From the NCBI GenBank assembly GCA_947523045.1, contig CANNUR010000066.1:1-13193 (forward strand): a DNA stretch of 13,193 nt, in the 5' to 3' direction. Below are positions 6,259 through 13,193 of the stretch, one piece after another (positions within the stretch are counted from its first letter, which is position 1; each line of letters opens with the position of its first letter). This DNA is from an uncultured Prosthecobacter sp. GTDB lineage: Bacteria > Verrucomicrobiota > Verrucomicrobiia > Verrucomicrobiales > Verrucomicrobiaceae. Position numbers and translations under genes: made by a program. Under the pieces are notes generated by a model. The model saw only the letters and a program-made list of their open reading frames with translations, did no database searches and was not told where the DNA came from.

Positions 6259-8370
6259 ATGGCCCAGCCCTTCCTCACCCAGGATTTTCATCTCCGTTGG
6301 TCCACCCTCGAACCCAAGGCCATTCGCGCCGACATCGCCGAGGCGCTGCGCCAGGCCGAGGCCCGGCTCGATGCCGTCATCGTTCAGGACCGCGGCAAGA
6401 TGGACTTCGACAGCGTCGTGCTGGGCCTTGAGGAGGCGACGCGCCCGCTCAATGAGTCCTGGGGCCTGGTCCAGCATCTCGATGCGCTGTGCAACAGCCC
6501 CGAGCTGCGCGAGGCCCACAACGCCATGCTCCCGGAGGTAAGCGCCTTCTTCGCCAAGATCCCCCTCAACGAGCACCTCTGGGATCTGCTGGAGACCTAC
6601 AGCAAGACCGAGGCGGCGCGCAACCTGCCGCCGGTGCGCAAGCGCGCCCTCGATGAGACCCTGGAAGGTTTCCGCCTCGCCGGCGCCGATTTGCCGCCCG
6701 ACAAAAAGCAGCGGCTCGAGGCCCTCGAATCCGAGCTCTCGCAGCTCACCCAGAAGTACTCGGAGAACGTGCTCGACTCGACCAATGCCTGGGAGCTCGT
6801 GCTCGACGATGCCGCCCGTCTCAAGGGCCTGCCGCCCTCGGCGATCGAGGCCGCGCGCGCCGACGCCGCCGCCAAGGGGCTGGGCACGCCCGAGAAGCCG
6901 CAGTACCGACTCACCCTGAAGGCGCCCTCGATGATCCCGGTCATGGAGTACGCCGAGGACGAATCCCTGCGCAAGGCGGTCTGGGAGGGCTCCTCCGGCA
7001 TCGGTCGCGGCGCCCACGACAACACCGAATTGATCTGGAAGATCCTGCGCCTGCGCCAGGAGAAGGCCGAACTCTTGGGCCAGACGCACTTTGCCGACCT
7101 CGTGCTCAAGCACCGCATGGCGCGCACCGGTGCCGCCGCGCTCGCCTTTGTCGAAAACCTGCACGCCCGCGTCAAGACAGCCTTCGACCGCGAGACGGTT
7201 GAGCTGCAGGAGTTCCGCGCCGACACCCTCGTCTGTCCGTCCGACCTGCTGGAGCCTTGGGAGGTCGCTTACTGGGCTGAGAAACGCCGCAAGGCCGAGT
7301 ACGACTTCGATGAGGAGGAACTGCGTCCCTACTTCCCGCTCGACAAGGTGCTGGGCGGCATGTTCCAGCTCGCCGAGAAGGTCTTCGACCTGCGCATCAG
7401 TGCTCGCGACACCGTGTACTACGCACCCGGTCAAACGGGCCCGGCGAGCACCCAGCCGGATGAACTTGGGCCGGTCGAGGTCTGGCATCCCGAGGTGAAA
7501 TTTTACGAGGTGCGCAACGAGAAGGGCGTGCAAATTGGGGCCTTTTATGCCGACTGGCATCCGCGCGACGCCAAGCGCGGCGGCGCCTGGATGAACTACC
7601 TGAAGGGTGGACTGCCGCCCGTGGGCGACCGCGACCGCCGTCTGCACCTCGGCCTCATCTGCGGCAACATGACGCCACCGGTGGATGGCAAGCCCGCCCT
7701 GCTCACCCACGACGAGGTATGCACGGTGTTCCACGAGTTCGGCCATCTGCTGCACCAGCTCTGCGGCAGCGTCGAGGTGCCCTCGCTCAACGGCGTCAAT
7801 GTCTACTGGGACTTCGTCGAGCTGCCCTCGCAGCTGCTGGAAAACTTCTGCTGGGAGCGCGAGAGCCTGGATCTGTTTGCCCGCCATCATGAGACCGGCG
7901 AGCCGATCCCGCAGCGCCTGTTCAAAAAGGTGCTGGCTGCGCGCAACTACCGCAGCGCCAGCGACCTCATGCGCCAGCTCTCCTTCGGCAAGCTCGACCT
8001 CGAACTGCACATGCACCACGCGCGCGACGAGGGCGCCGATCTCGACGTTCTGTCCCGCGAGTTGCTCGGTCCCTACCTGATGCCGCTGAAGACGGAGAAC
8101 CCGAGTATGGCGCGCCGCTTCGGCCACCTGTTCAGCAGCCCGGTCGGTTATGCCGCCGGCTACTACAGCTACAAGTGGGCGGAGGTGCTCGATGCCGATG
8201 CCTTCACCCGCTTCCAGAAGGAGGGCGTGCTCAATCCCCAGGTCGGTCGCGACTTCCGCGACAAGATTCTCAGCCGAGGCAACTCCGAGGATCCCGCCAA
8301 GTTGTTCCGCGATTTCATGGGCCGCGATCCCGACCCCATGGCCCTGCTCGTGCGCGCCGGTCTGGCCTGA
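6259..8370 (+). CDS. M3 family zinc oligopeptidase (oligopeptidase A-like)
   Basis: The 703-residue protein has the length and architecture of thimet/oligopeptidase A enzymes, which cut short peptides in the cytosol, including cleaved signal peptides and products of larger proteases. The zinc site is intact: H492-E493-F494-G495-H496 with the third ligand Glu521 in DFVELPSQ, at the 29-residue spacing known from neurolysin. The C-terminal substrate-binding block GYAAGYYSYKWAEVLDADAF is also present. There is no signal peptide. The N-terminal helical part (about 1-200) matches the PrlC-type lid region. Whether it is an oligopeptidase A or a dipeptidyl carboxypeptidase cannot be settled by eye; the N-terminus favours the former. 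The upstream gene ends 70 bases earlier and a candidate promoter lies between. A 686-codon open frame opposite this gene is a high-GC shadow. Confidence 0.96.
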   Translation: MAQPFLTQDFHLRWSTLEPKAIRADIAEALRQAEARLDAVIVQDRGKMDFDSVVLGLEEATRPLNESWGLVQHLDALCNSPELREAHNAMLPEVSAFFAKIPLNEHLWDLLETYSKTEAARNLPPVRKRALDETLEGFRLAGADLPPDKKQRLEALESELSQLTQKYSENVLDSTNAWELVLDDAARLKGLPPSAIEAARADAAAKGLGTPEKPQYRLTLKAPSMIPVMEYAEDESLRKAVWEGSSGIGRGAHDNTELIWKILRLRQEKAELLGQTHFADLVLKHRMARTGAAALAFVENLHARVKTAFDRETVELQEFRADTLVCPSDLLEPWEVAYWAEKRRKAEYDFDEEELRPYFPLDKVLGGMFQLAEKVFDLRISARDTVYYAPGQTGPASTQPDELGPVEVWHPEVKFYEVRNEKGVQIGAFYADWHPRDAKRGGAWMNYLKGGLPPVGDRDRRLHLGLICGNMTPPVDGKPALLTHDEVCTVFHEFGHLLHQLCGSVEVPSLNGVNVYWDFVELPSQLLENFCWERESLDLFARHHETGEPIPQRLFKKVLAARNYRSASDLMRQLSFGKLDLELHMHHARDEGADLDVLSRELLGPYLMPLKTENPSMARRFGHLFSSPVGYAAGYYSYKWAEVLDADAFTRFQKEGVLNPQVGRDFRDKILSRGNSEDPAKLFRDFMGRDPDPMALLVRAGLA

Positions 8371-8410
8371 TTCCCTGTCAGTCGGTGCACGGTCGCGGCG
8401 TAGTTATGCG

Positions 8411-9511
8411 ATGCGCTCGCTCCTGCTCTGTTTCGTCGCCCTGTCACTGCACGCCGCCGGTCCCGGCGAGGTCGTGCTCAATGTCGAGCCCTCCAAGGAA
8501 TTCCCGCGCAATTCCGAGGGCGCCTTCGCCACGCTCAAGGACGGCCGGTTGATTTTCATCCACACCCAGTTCTACGGCGGTGCCTCCGACCACAGTGCCG
8601 CCCGCCTCGTGGCCCGCACCTCGACCGATGGCGGCCGCACCTGGAGTCCGGAGCCGCGTACGGTCCTCGACAACGAGGGCGGCGCAAACGTCATGAGCGT
8701 CTCGCTGCTGCGCCTGCAGGATGGTCGTCTGGCCTTGTTTTACCTGCTCAAGAACACCTGGATGGACTGCCGGCCGCACGTGCGCTTCAGCAGCGACGAG
8801 GCCCTGACCTGGAGCGCGCCGGTGCGCATGACGAACGCGCCGGGCTACTTCGTGCTCAACAACGACCGCGTCATTCAGTTGCGCAGCGGTCGGTTGGTGG
8901 CGCCCGTGGCCTTCCATCGTGCGCGCGGCGAGGACTCCGATTCCAGCAAGTCCTTCGACGCCCGTGCGCTCGCGCTCTGGCTCGTCTCGGACGATGCCGG
9001 TGCGACCTGGAGCGAGGCCCCGCAATGGCAGGCCCTGCCGGTGCCGGCCACCCGCACCGGCCTGCAGGAGCCGGGCGTCGTGGAACTCACCGACGGCAGC
9101 CTGTTCAGCTGGTTTCGCACCGATCAGGGCGTGCAGTACGAAGCCCGTTCCACCGACCAGGGCCGCACCTGGAGCGCGGTGGCACCCGGCCCGATGGCCT
9201 CGCCCGCCTCGCCCTCCAGTTTGAAACTCCTGCCCGACGGCAGCCTGCTCGGCCTCTGGAACGATCACGGTGGCGAGTTCGACTTTGTCGCCGGCAAACG
9301 CACGCCGCTGGTCGCCGCGCTCTCGCGCGACGGTGGTCGCACCTGGCCGGTGAAGAAGCTCCTGGAGTCGGATCCCGACGGCTGGTACTGCTACACCGCC
9401 ATCCACGTTCACGGCGATGCCGTGCTGCTCGCCTACTGCGCCGGCGACAGCAAGGTCGGCGGCCTCAACCGCCTGCGCCTGCGCCGCCTGCCGCTCGCCG
9501 AGCTGCGCTGA
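8411..9511 (+). CDS. Secreted sialidase-like protein with five Asp-box (BNR) repeats
   Basis: The ATG at 8411 opens a 366-residue protein with a short signal peptide (MRSLLLCFVALSLHAAG). Five Asp-box motifs mark the blades of a beta-propeller: STDGGRTW (71-78), SSDEALTW (127-134), SDDAGATW (193-200), STDQGRTW (247-254) and SRDGGRTW (305-312). LQEPGVVELTDGS (218-230) and WFRTDQG (234-240) are blocks typical of the BNR_2/sialidase-like family, with Glu220 and Arg236 as likely functional residues. The classical N-terminal F/Y-R-I-P arginine motif of true sialidases is not visible; its place has NSEGAFATLKDG. The safest reading is a periplasmic or extracellular glycan-processing enzyme of this fold, not necessarily specific for sialic acid. 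It starts 40 bases after the M3 stop with no Shine-Dalgarno sequence and ends 6 bases from the convergent M20 gene. Confidence 0.87.
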   Translation: MRSLLLCFVALSLHAAGPGEVVLNVEPSKEFPRNSEGAFATLKDGRLIFIHTQFYGGASDHSAARLVARTSTDGGRTWSPEPRTVLDNEGGANVMSVSLLRLQDGRLALFYLLKNTWMDCRPHVRFSSDEALTWSAPVRMTNAPGYFVLNNDRVIQLRSGRLVAPVAFHRARGEDSDSSKSFDARALALWLVSDDAGATWSEAPQWQALPVPATRTGLQEPGVVELTDGSLFSWFRTDQGVQYEARSTDQGRTWSAVAPGPMASPASPSSLKLLPDGSLLGLWNDHGGEFDFVAGKRTPLVAALSRDGGRTWPVKKLLESDPDGWYCYTAIHVHGDAVLLAYCAGDSKVGGLNRLRLRRLPLAELR

Positions 9512-9517
9512 GGCGAC

Positions 9518-10822
9518 TCAGCGTGCCAGAAAATCGCACACCGCCGCCGCCATCACCGCGACGCCGGTTTTCAGGCAGGCCTCATCGACGTCGAAGGCCG
9601 GCGTGTGCAGCTCGCCGGTGATGCCCTTGTCCGGATCGGCGACGCCGAGGCGGAAGTAGAAGCCCGGGCTGACCTGGGCGAAGTAGGAGAAGTCCTCGCC
9701 GCCCATGCCGGGAATGACTTCCAGCACGTTTTCGGGACCGAGCAGGCGACGGAAGGCGGGCAGCGTGGCGCCAATCAGTTCGGCGTTGTTCTGGATGCTC
9801 GGGTAGCCCTTGCGGTAGTCGAGTTCATAACTGGCACCATGCGCCTCGGTGACGCCCTTGAGGATGCGGTGCATGAGCCGGATCACCTCGTCCTGCAGGG
9901 CGGCGTCGTAGGTGCGCACGGTGCCGGTCATGACGACTTCCTCGGCGACGATGTTCGAGCGCTGACCGCCCTGAATCGTGCCGATGCTGAGCACCAGGGG
10001 CCGCTGGGTGTTGGTCATGCGACTGCGGATGGTCTGCAGCGCCTGCACCGCCGAGGCGGCGGTGGCGATGGCGTCGACGCCGCGGTGCGGGGCCGAGCCG
10101 TGCGCCATCTTGCCGCGCAGGGTGATTTCAAAGGTGTCGCTGTTGGCGTTGTCAGCCCCGATCGTGTAGGCGACCTGCCCGGCCTTCAAATAGCGCACCT
10201 CGTCGTCGCTCATGTCCGGCTGCAGGATCGTCGGCCGGCAGTGCAGGCCGAACACCGCCGCCGGGCGCGGGTTTTCCATCGCGCCCTCGGCCACCATGAG
10301 CTTGGCGCCCCAGTTGCCCTGGAAGCTGCTCGGCATGCCCTCCTCGGCGGGTTGGAACAGGAACTTCACCGTGCCGCGCACCTGGTCGCGGTGCCGGCTG
10401 AGCAGCTCGGCGACGCCGAGCGCCACCGTCGTGTGAACGTCGTGACCGCAGGCGTGCATCACCCCGGGGTTGCGTGAGCGCCAGGCGGTGGCGCGCAGTT
10501 CCTTGATCGGCAGGGCGTCCATGTCCGCGCGCACGGCCACGCAGGGACCATCCTGCTCGCCCTTGAGCAGGGCGACGATGCCGTGCTTGGCGACCCCGGT
10601 CTTCACGTCCAGACCGAGACCACGCAGGCGTTCGGCGACGTAGGCCGCGGTCTTTTCCTCCTCGTTCGACAGCTCCGGATGGGCATGCAGGTGGCGGCGC
10701 GTTTCGACGAGCTGCGGAAACATCGCCTCGATGTCGCGGGCAAAGCTGTCGTCGCGCGGGGTCCGTGACTCTTGGGCGCTGGCGCTGGCGGCGAAAAGGG
10801 AGAGCAGGAGCAGGCGGTGCAT
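9518..10822 (-). CDS. Secreted M20-family amidohydrolase/metallopeptidase
   Basis: The ATG at 10822 is chosen; it starts the signal peptide MHRLLLLSLFAASASA and a GTG two codons earlier adds nothing. The mature enzyme belongs to the M20D group, which removes N-acyl groups from amino acids or opens amide bonds (hippurate hydrolase, auxin-conjugate hydrolase, N-acyl-amino acid hydrolases). Metal-site motifs are complete: HACGHDVH (Cys125, His127), FQPAEEG (Glu160 as likely base, Glu161 ligand), His194 in GLHCRP and His406 in ELHTP. RRHLHAHPELS (42-52), VRADMDALPI (97-106) and GGEDFSYF (374-381) are family signatures. The dimerisation domain covers about 225-340, including HGSAPHRGVDAI. Of 434 residues, only the signal peptide exceeds the usual core, and its presence places the enzyme in the periplasm, less common than cytosolic relatives. 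It is divergent from the DUF1501 gene. Confidence 0.95.
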   Translation of the reverse strand: MHRLLLLSLFAASASAQESRTPRDDSFARDIEAMFPQLVETRRHLHAHPELSNEEEKTAAYVAERLRGLGLDVKTGVAKHGIVALLKGEQDGPCVAVRADMDALPIKELRATAWRSRNPGVMHACGHDVHTTVALGVAELLSRHRDQVRGTVKFLFQPAEEGMPSSFQGNWGAKLMVAEGAMENPRPAAVFGLHCRPTILQPDMSDDEVRYLKAGQVAYTIGADNANSDTFEITLRGKMAHGSAPHRGVDAIATAASAVQALQTIRSRMTNTQRPLVLSIGTIQGGQRSNIVAEEVVMTGTVRTYDAALQDEVIRLMHRILKGVTEAHGASYELDYRKGYPSIQNNAELIGATLPAFRRLLGPENVLEVIPGMGGEDFSYFAQVSPGFYFRLGVADPDKGITGELHTPAFDVDEACLKTGVAVMAAAVCDFLAR

Positions 10823-10828
10823 GGCCAC

Positions 10829-10857
10829 AAGCTAGGAAAAGCCGCAGCGGCCGGCAA
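10829..10857 (-). promoter_or_regulatory. Candidate promoter of the M20 gene, nearly touching the ATG
   Basis: On the minus strand TTGCCG (plus 10852-10857) is followed after 17 bases by TAGCTT (plus 10829-10834), and then only 6 bases remain before the ATG. The spacer holds the dyad GCCG-CTG-CGGC. With usual start-site spacing, transcription would begin at about the ATG itself, giving a leaderless mRNA; this fits the lack of a Shine-Dalgarno sequence. The hexamers are imperfect, so the call depends on the matching pattern at 12365-12393. Confidence 0.4.
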
Positions 10858-10892
10858 GCCGCGTTGTCCGTCCGGCACCGCTTTTTTCGCCG

Positions 10893-10904
10893 GCAGCGCG
10901 CTGC
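10893..10904. promoter_or_regulatory. 12-bp perfect palindrome in the M20/DUF1501 divergent region
   Basis: GCAGCGCGCTGC is a perfect palindrome 32 bases before the DUF1501 ATG and about 35 bases upstream of the candidate M20 -35 element. Its place between divergent genes would suit an operator. In DNA this rich in GC such a sequence can also arise by chance, and no matching regulator is encoded in the window. Confidence 0.2.
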
Positions 10905-10936
10905 AAGTTCGTTCCCGGGGCCGGCGTTTCCGGCGC

Positions 10937-12355
10937 ATGCCTCCGCAGTTTTGCTCCGTCTCCCGCCGCCAGTTCCTGGCGGGCGCCGGGGTCGGCCTGG
11001 GCTCGGCGGCCCTCGGCTCGCTGCTGGCCAACGATCTGCCGGCGACCGCCTCCGGTGGAAGGATCGCCGGGCCGCATTTTGCGCCGAAGGCGAAGCGGGT
11101 GATCTACCTGCACATGATCGGCGCGCCCTCGCACCTCGACCTGTTTGATGACAAGCCGGTGCTGCGGAAGCACGATGGCGAGAAATGCCCCGAGGACCTG
11201 CTCAAGGGCCGGCGCTTCGCCTTCATCGGCGGTGAGATGGCGCTGGCGGGATCCTCCTACCGGTTTCAAAAGCACGGTCGCAGCGGCGCCGAATTCTCCG
11301 AGCTGCTGCCGCATCTGGCGGGCGTGGCCGATGACCTCTGCATCCTCAGGGGGATGCACACGAATGAGATCAACCACGCGCCGGCGCAGATGTTCCTGCA
11401 CACCGGCTTCGGCCAGGGCGGTCGCCCCAGCCTCGGCGCCTGGACGACCTACGGTCTCGGTGCCGACAACCAGGATCTGCCGGCCTATGTGGTGCTGCTT
11501 TCAGGCCCGCCCGGTGGTGCCGGCACCTCCCTCTGGGGCACCGGCTTCCTGCCCAGCCGCTACCAGGGCGTGCAGTTTCGTGGCAGCGGCGAACCGGTGC
11601 TCTTCCTCAACAATCCCGAGGGCCACAGCCGCCAGGACCGCCGCCAGGTGCTCGACGCCGTGCGCAGCCTCAACGAGGAGCGACTCGGCCTCGTCGGCGA
11701 TCCCGAGATCGCCACCCGCATCAGCCAGTATGAGATGGCCTACCGCATGCAGGCCAGCGTTCCGGAGCTGATGGACATCGCCGGTGAATCGAAGGCGACC
11801 CTTGCCATGTACGGCGCCGAGCCGGGCCGCGCCTCCTTCGCCAACAACTGCCTGCTCGCGCGGCGCCTCGTCGAGCGCGGCGTGCGCATGGTCCAGCTCT
11901 ACGACTCCGACTGGGACCACCACGGCAACCTCGACAAGCGCCTGCGCGCCAAGACGCGGGACGTCGATCAGCCGATGGCCGCGCTGGTGCGCGACCTCAA
12001 ACAGCGTGGCCTGCTCGAGGACACCCTGGTCATCTGGGGCAGCGAGTTCGGTCGCACCCCCCTGCGCCAGGGCATCGACGGCTCGGGCACCAAGACCTCC
12101 CCGGGACGCGACCACCACAAGGATGCCTTCACGGTCTGGATGGCCGGCGGTGGCGTCAAGGCGGGGATCACCCATGGCAAGACCGACGAGTTCGGTTTCA
12201 GTGTCGTCGAGGGCGGCGTCCACGTGCACGACCTCAACGCCACCGTCCTGCATCTCATGGGGCTCGACCACGAGCGCCTCACCTTCCGCTACCAGGGGCG
12301 CGATTTCCGCCTCACCGACGTGCACGGCGAGATCGTCCGGCCGATCCTGGCCTGA
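10937..12355 (+). CDS. Tat-exported DUF1501 protein
   Basis: The ATG at 10937 gives 472 residues starting with a Tat signal: VSRRQFLAGAGVGLGSAALG (residues 8-27) with the twin arginine at 10-11. The rest matches DUF1501 (alkaline-phosphatase/sulfatase-like fold), common in Planctomycetes and Verrucomicrobia: HMIGAPSHLDLFDDKPVL near the start, then DSDWDHHGN (323-331), WGSEFGRTP (367-375), GRDHHKDAF (390-398) and AGGGVKAGITHGKTDEFGF. The conserved Asp, His and Glu residues look intact for a metal site, but no reaction has been firmly assigned to the family. Such genes usually sit next to a DUF1549/DUF1553 cytochrome-like gene; none is present here on either side. The longer upstream frame precedes the Tat signal and is rejected. 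It is divergent from the M20 gene, and the small membrane protein gene follows after 45 bases. Confidence 0.93.
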   Translation: MPPQFCSVSRRQFLAGAGVGLGSAALGSLLANDLPATASGGRIAGPHFAPKAKRVIYLHMIGAPSHLDLFDDKPVLRKHDGEKCPEDLLKGRRFAFIGGEMALAGSSYRFQKHGRSGAEFSELLPHLAGVADDLCILRGMHTNEINHAPAQMFLHTGFGQGGRPSLGAWTTYGLGADNQDLPAYVVLLSGPPGGAGTSLWGTGFLPSRYQGVQFRGSGEPVLFLNNPEGHSRQDRRQVLDAVRSLNEERLGLVGDPEIATRISQYEMAYRMQASVPELMDIAGESKATLAMYGAEPGRASFANNCLLARRLVERGVRMVQLYDSDWDHHGNLDKRLRAKTRDVDQPMAALVRDLKQRGLLEDTLVIWGSEFGRTPLRQGIDGSGTKTSPGRDHHKDAFTVWMAGGGVKAGITHGKTDEFGFSVVEGGVHVHDLNATVLHLMGLDHERLTFRYQGRDFRLTDVHGEIVRPILA

Positions 12356-12364
12356 TTCCCGCCC

Positions 12365-12393
12365 TTGCCGCCGGCGGCCGGCGCCACTAGATT
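12365..12393 (+). promoter_or_regulatory. Candidate promoter of the small membrane protein gene
   Basis: TTGCCG (12365-12370) and TAGATT (12388-12393) are 17 bases apart, with only 7 bases from the -10 hexamer to the ATG at 12401. The -35/spacer part holds the perfect palindrome CCGCCGGCGG (12368-12377). The same arrangement precedes the M20 gene, so transcription starting at or next to the ATG is plausible. The GC dyad might also help terminate the DUF1501 transcript, whose stop is 12 bases before it. Confidence 0.42.
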
Positions 12394-12400
12394 GAGTTTC

Positions 12401-12799
12401 ATGGCTCGACGCGCCCAATCCGGACTCAAACCCGCGCACCTCATTGCTTTGCTGGCCCTGCTTGCCGGTGCGCTCGCGGGGGGATACGCCCTCGTCAACC
12501 GCGGTGGCGACGCCCTCGCCGGACTCACACCGCTGAGCATGGAGGAGTATCTGGAGAGTTCGACCGCCCTTAGCGGCAACGTCTACCGGATCGAAGGCGC
12601 CGTCGACGATCGCCTCGACAACTGGAAGGCCGCCGACGGTCGCCTCTTCAGCGTCCAGGTCGGTGAGGCGGGCAGTCATGCGCCCGTCTGGGTGCCACCG
12701 AGCCTGGAGGTCAACATCCAGCGCGGCCAGCGTTACCATTTCAAGGTCCGGGTGTTGGAGACCGGCGTGCTCGAAGTCCTGCAACTCACCAAAGCCTGA
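12401..12799 (+). CDS. Small single-pass membrane-anchored protein with beta-rich domain
   Basis: The ATG at 12401 starts a 132-residue protein: a basic N-terminus (MARRAQSGLK), one membrane helix at about 12-33 (HLIALLALLAGALAGGYAL), then a soluble domain at about 45-131 expected outside the membrane. That domain alternates short strands: GNVYRIEGAVDDRL, GRLFSVQVG, APVWVPPSLEVNIQRGQRYHFKVRV and LEVLQLTKA. The pattern is compatible with a small OB-like barrel, but this is inference and I do not recognise the family. An upstream in-frame ATG at 12365 overlaps the candidate promoter and is not used. The next gene starts 5 bases after the stop, so the two are very probably cotranscribed and may act together at the membrane or in the periplasm. 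Confidence 0.8.
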   Translation: MARRAQSGLKPAHLIALLALLAGALAGGYALVNRGGDALAGLTPLSMEEYLESSTALSGNVYRIEGAVDDRLDNWKAADGRLFSVQVGEAGSHAPVWVPPSLEVNIQRGQRYHFKVRVLETGVLEVLQLTKA

Positions 12800-12804
12800 T
12801 CGCC

Positions 12805-13193
12805 ATGAAAGCCCCGCTTCTCGCCGCCTCCTGTCTGCTCTCGGGCGGCCTCGTTGCCCAGGTGCTGCCGGCCCCAACCGCGCCTGCCGCCAGTCCCGCG
12901 CCCGCCGCCCAGGCCAGTTCCGGCGGTTCGTCCGGTGCTCAGAGCAGCCAGAACTCTCAGCAGGGCGGCATGTTCGGCGGCCTCGTGCCCCACGTCGACC
13001 CCGGCAGCGAGACGGTGAGCTGGGATGGCAAGATGTGGAACCTCACCAACAACCGCCTCGCCCGCGCGAAGTTTGAAATCTACCTCGCCACGCCGGAAGC
13101 CAACAGCGCCGACGACCAGGCCTATCGCGATCTCATCGCCCAGATCATCCAGCTGCTGGCCCCGACCCGCCAGGGCGGCGCCGACATCTCGCG
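12805..13193 (+). CDS. Secreted protein of unknown function, 3' end outside window
   Basis: An ATG at 12805, 5 bases after the preceding stop, opens a frame that stays open to the window edge (129 complete codons). It starts with a signal peptide (MKAPLLAASCLLSGGLVAQ), then a low-complexity linker rich in Ala, Pro, Ser, Gly and Gln to about residue 55. After that comes a compact, conserved-looking segment: HVDPGSETVSWDGKMWNL, TNNRLARAKFEIYLATPE and DDQAYRDLIAQIIQLLAP. I recall similar openings in secreted proteins of Opitutae-like bacteria but know no function. The codon choice is strongly GC-biased at third positions, like the neighbouring genes, which supports coding. It forms an operon with the small membrane protein gene. 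Confidence 0.8.
   Translation, partial: MKAPLLAASCLLSGGLVAQVLPAPTAPAASPAPAAQASSGGSSGAQSSQNSQQGGMFGGLVPHVDPGSETVSWDGKMWNLTNNRLARAKFEIYLATPEANSADDQAYRDLIAQIIQLLAPTRQGGADIS

Noticed and set aside
6067..8127. A 686-codon open frame on the minus strand opposite the M3 peptidase gene
   Set aside because: The plus strand encodes a full peptidase with its HEFGH zinc site over the same bases. The antisense product shows no domain and arises from strong GC bias at third positions.
11501..12877. A 458-codon minus-strand open frame opposite the DUF1501 gene and beyond
   Set aside because: It spans three plus-strand genes and their gaps, lacks any recognisable motif, and the plus strand has clear domains.

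Overview
The window is a GC-rich, gene-dense bacterial chromosomal segment with ten complete genes or gene-like units, plus one gene cut at each end. The likely source is Verrucomicrobiota, perhaps near Opitutae; this is inferred from gene content, with no rRNA or other marker present. The pointers are a Tat-exported DUF1501 protein, a secreted sialidase-like protein, an RHS/YD protein followed by a secreted YD-plus-beta-domain protein of a type I associate with Verrucomicrobia, and the near absence of Shine-Dalgarno sequences. No tRNA, rRNA, CRISPR array, insertion sequence or integrase was seen, and no gene-free stretch exceeds about 140 bases.

Layout. Positions 1-2202 hold the C-terminal part of a large RHS/YD-repeat protein with a complete RHS-associated core and an unrecognised 220-residue tail. 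It is followed on the same strand by a secreted protein with a YD-repeat stub fused to a beta-rich domain (2244-3473), a perfect 8-bp stem-loop, and a VC0807-type membrane protein (3523-4242). That gene meets, tail to tail and only 3 bases apart, a minus-strand pair: a GNAT acetyltransferase (4786-5268) and a BamE/SmpA-like lipoprotein (4246-4722). From a divergent region near 5300, plus-strand genes run rightwards: a nitrilase-superfamily hydrolase (5406-6188), an M3 oligopeptidase (6259-8370) and a secreted Asp-box sialidase-like protein (8411-9511). The last converges, 6 bases apart, on a secreted M20 amidohydrolase (9518-10822, minus). A second divergent region leads to the DUF1501 protein (10937-12355), a small membrane-anchored protein (12401-12799), and the start of a secreted protein of unknown function that runs off the right edge (12805-13193).

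Functional reading. Several products are exported (the YD/beta protein, lipoprotein, sialidase-like protein, M20 hydrolase, DUF1501 protein and the last partial gene), alongside cytosolic peptide and amide catabolism (M3 peptidase, nitrilase). This fits a heterotroph that degrades polymers and peptides, but the genes do not form one obvious pathway.

I did not find a clearly new defence or mobile system. The most worthwhile leads are the RHS C-terminal tail with its linked secreted gene, and a recurring promoter-like pattern (TTGCSS, 17 bases with a GC-rich dyad, then TAG/TAA...). In two cases that pattern sits so close to the ATG that leaderless transcription is plausible.
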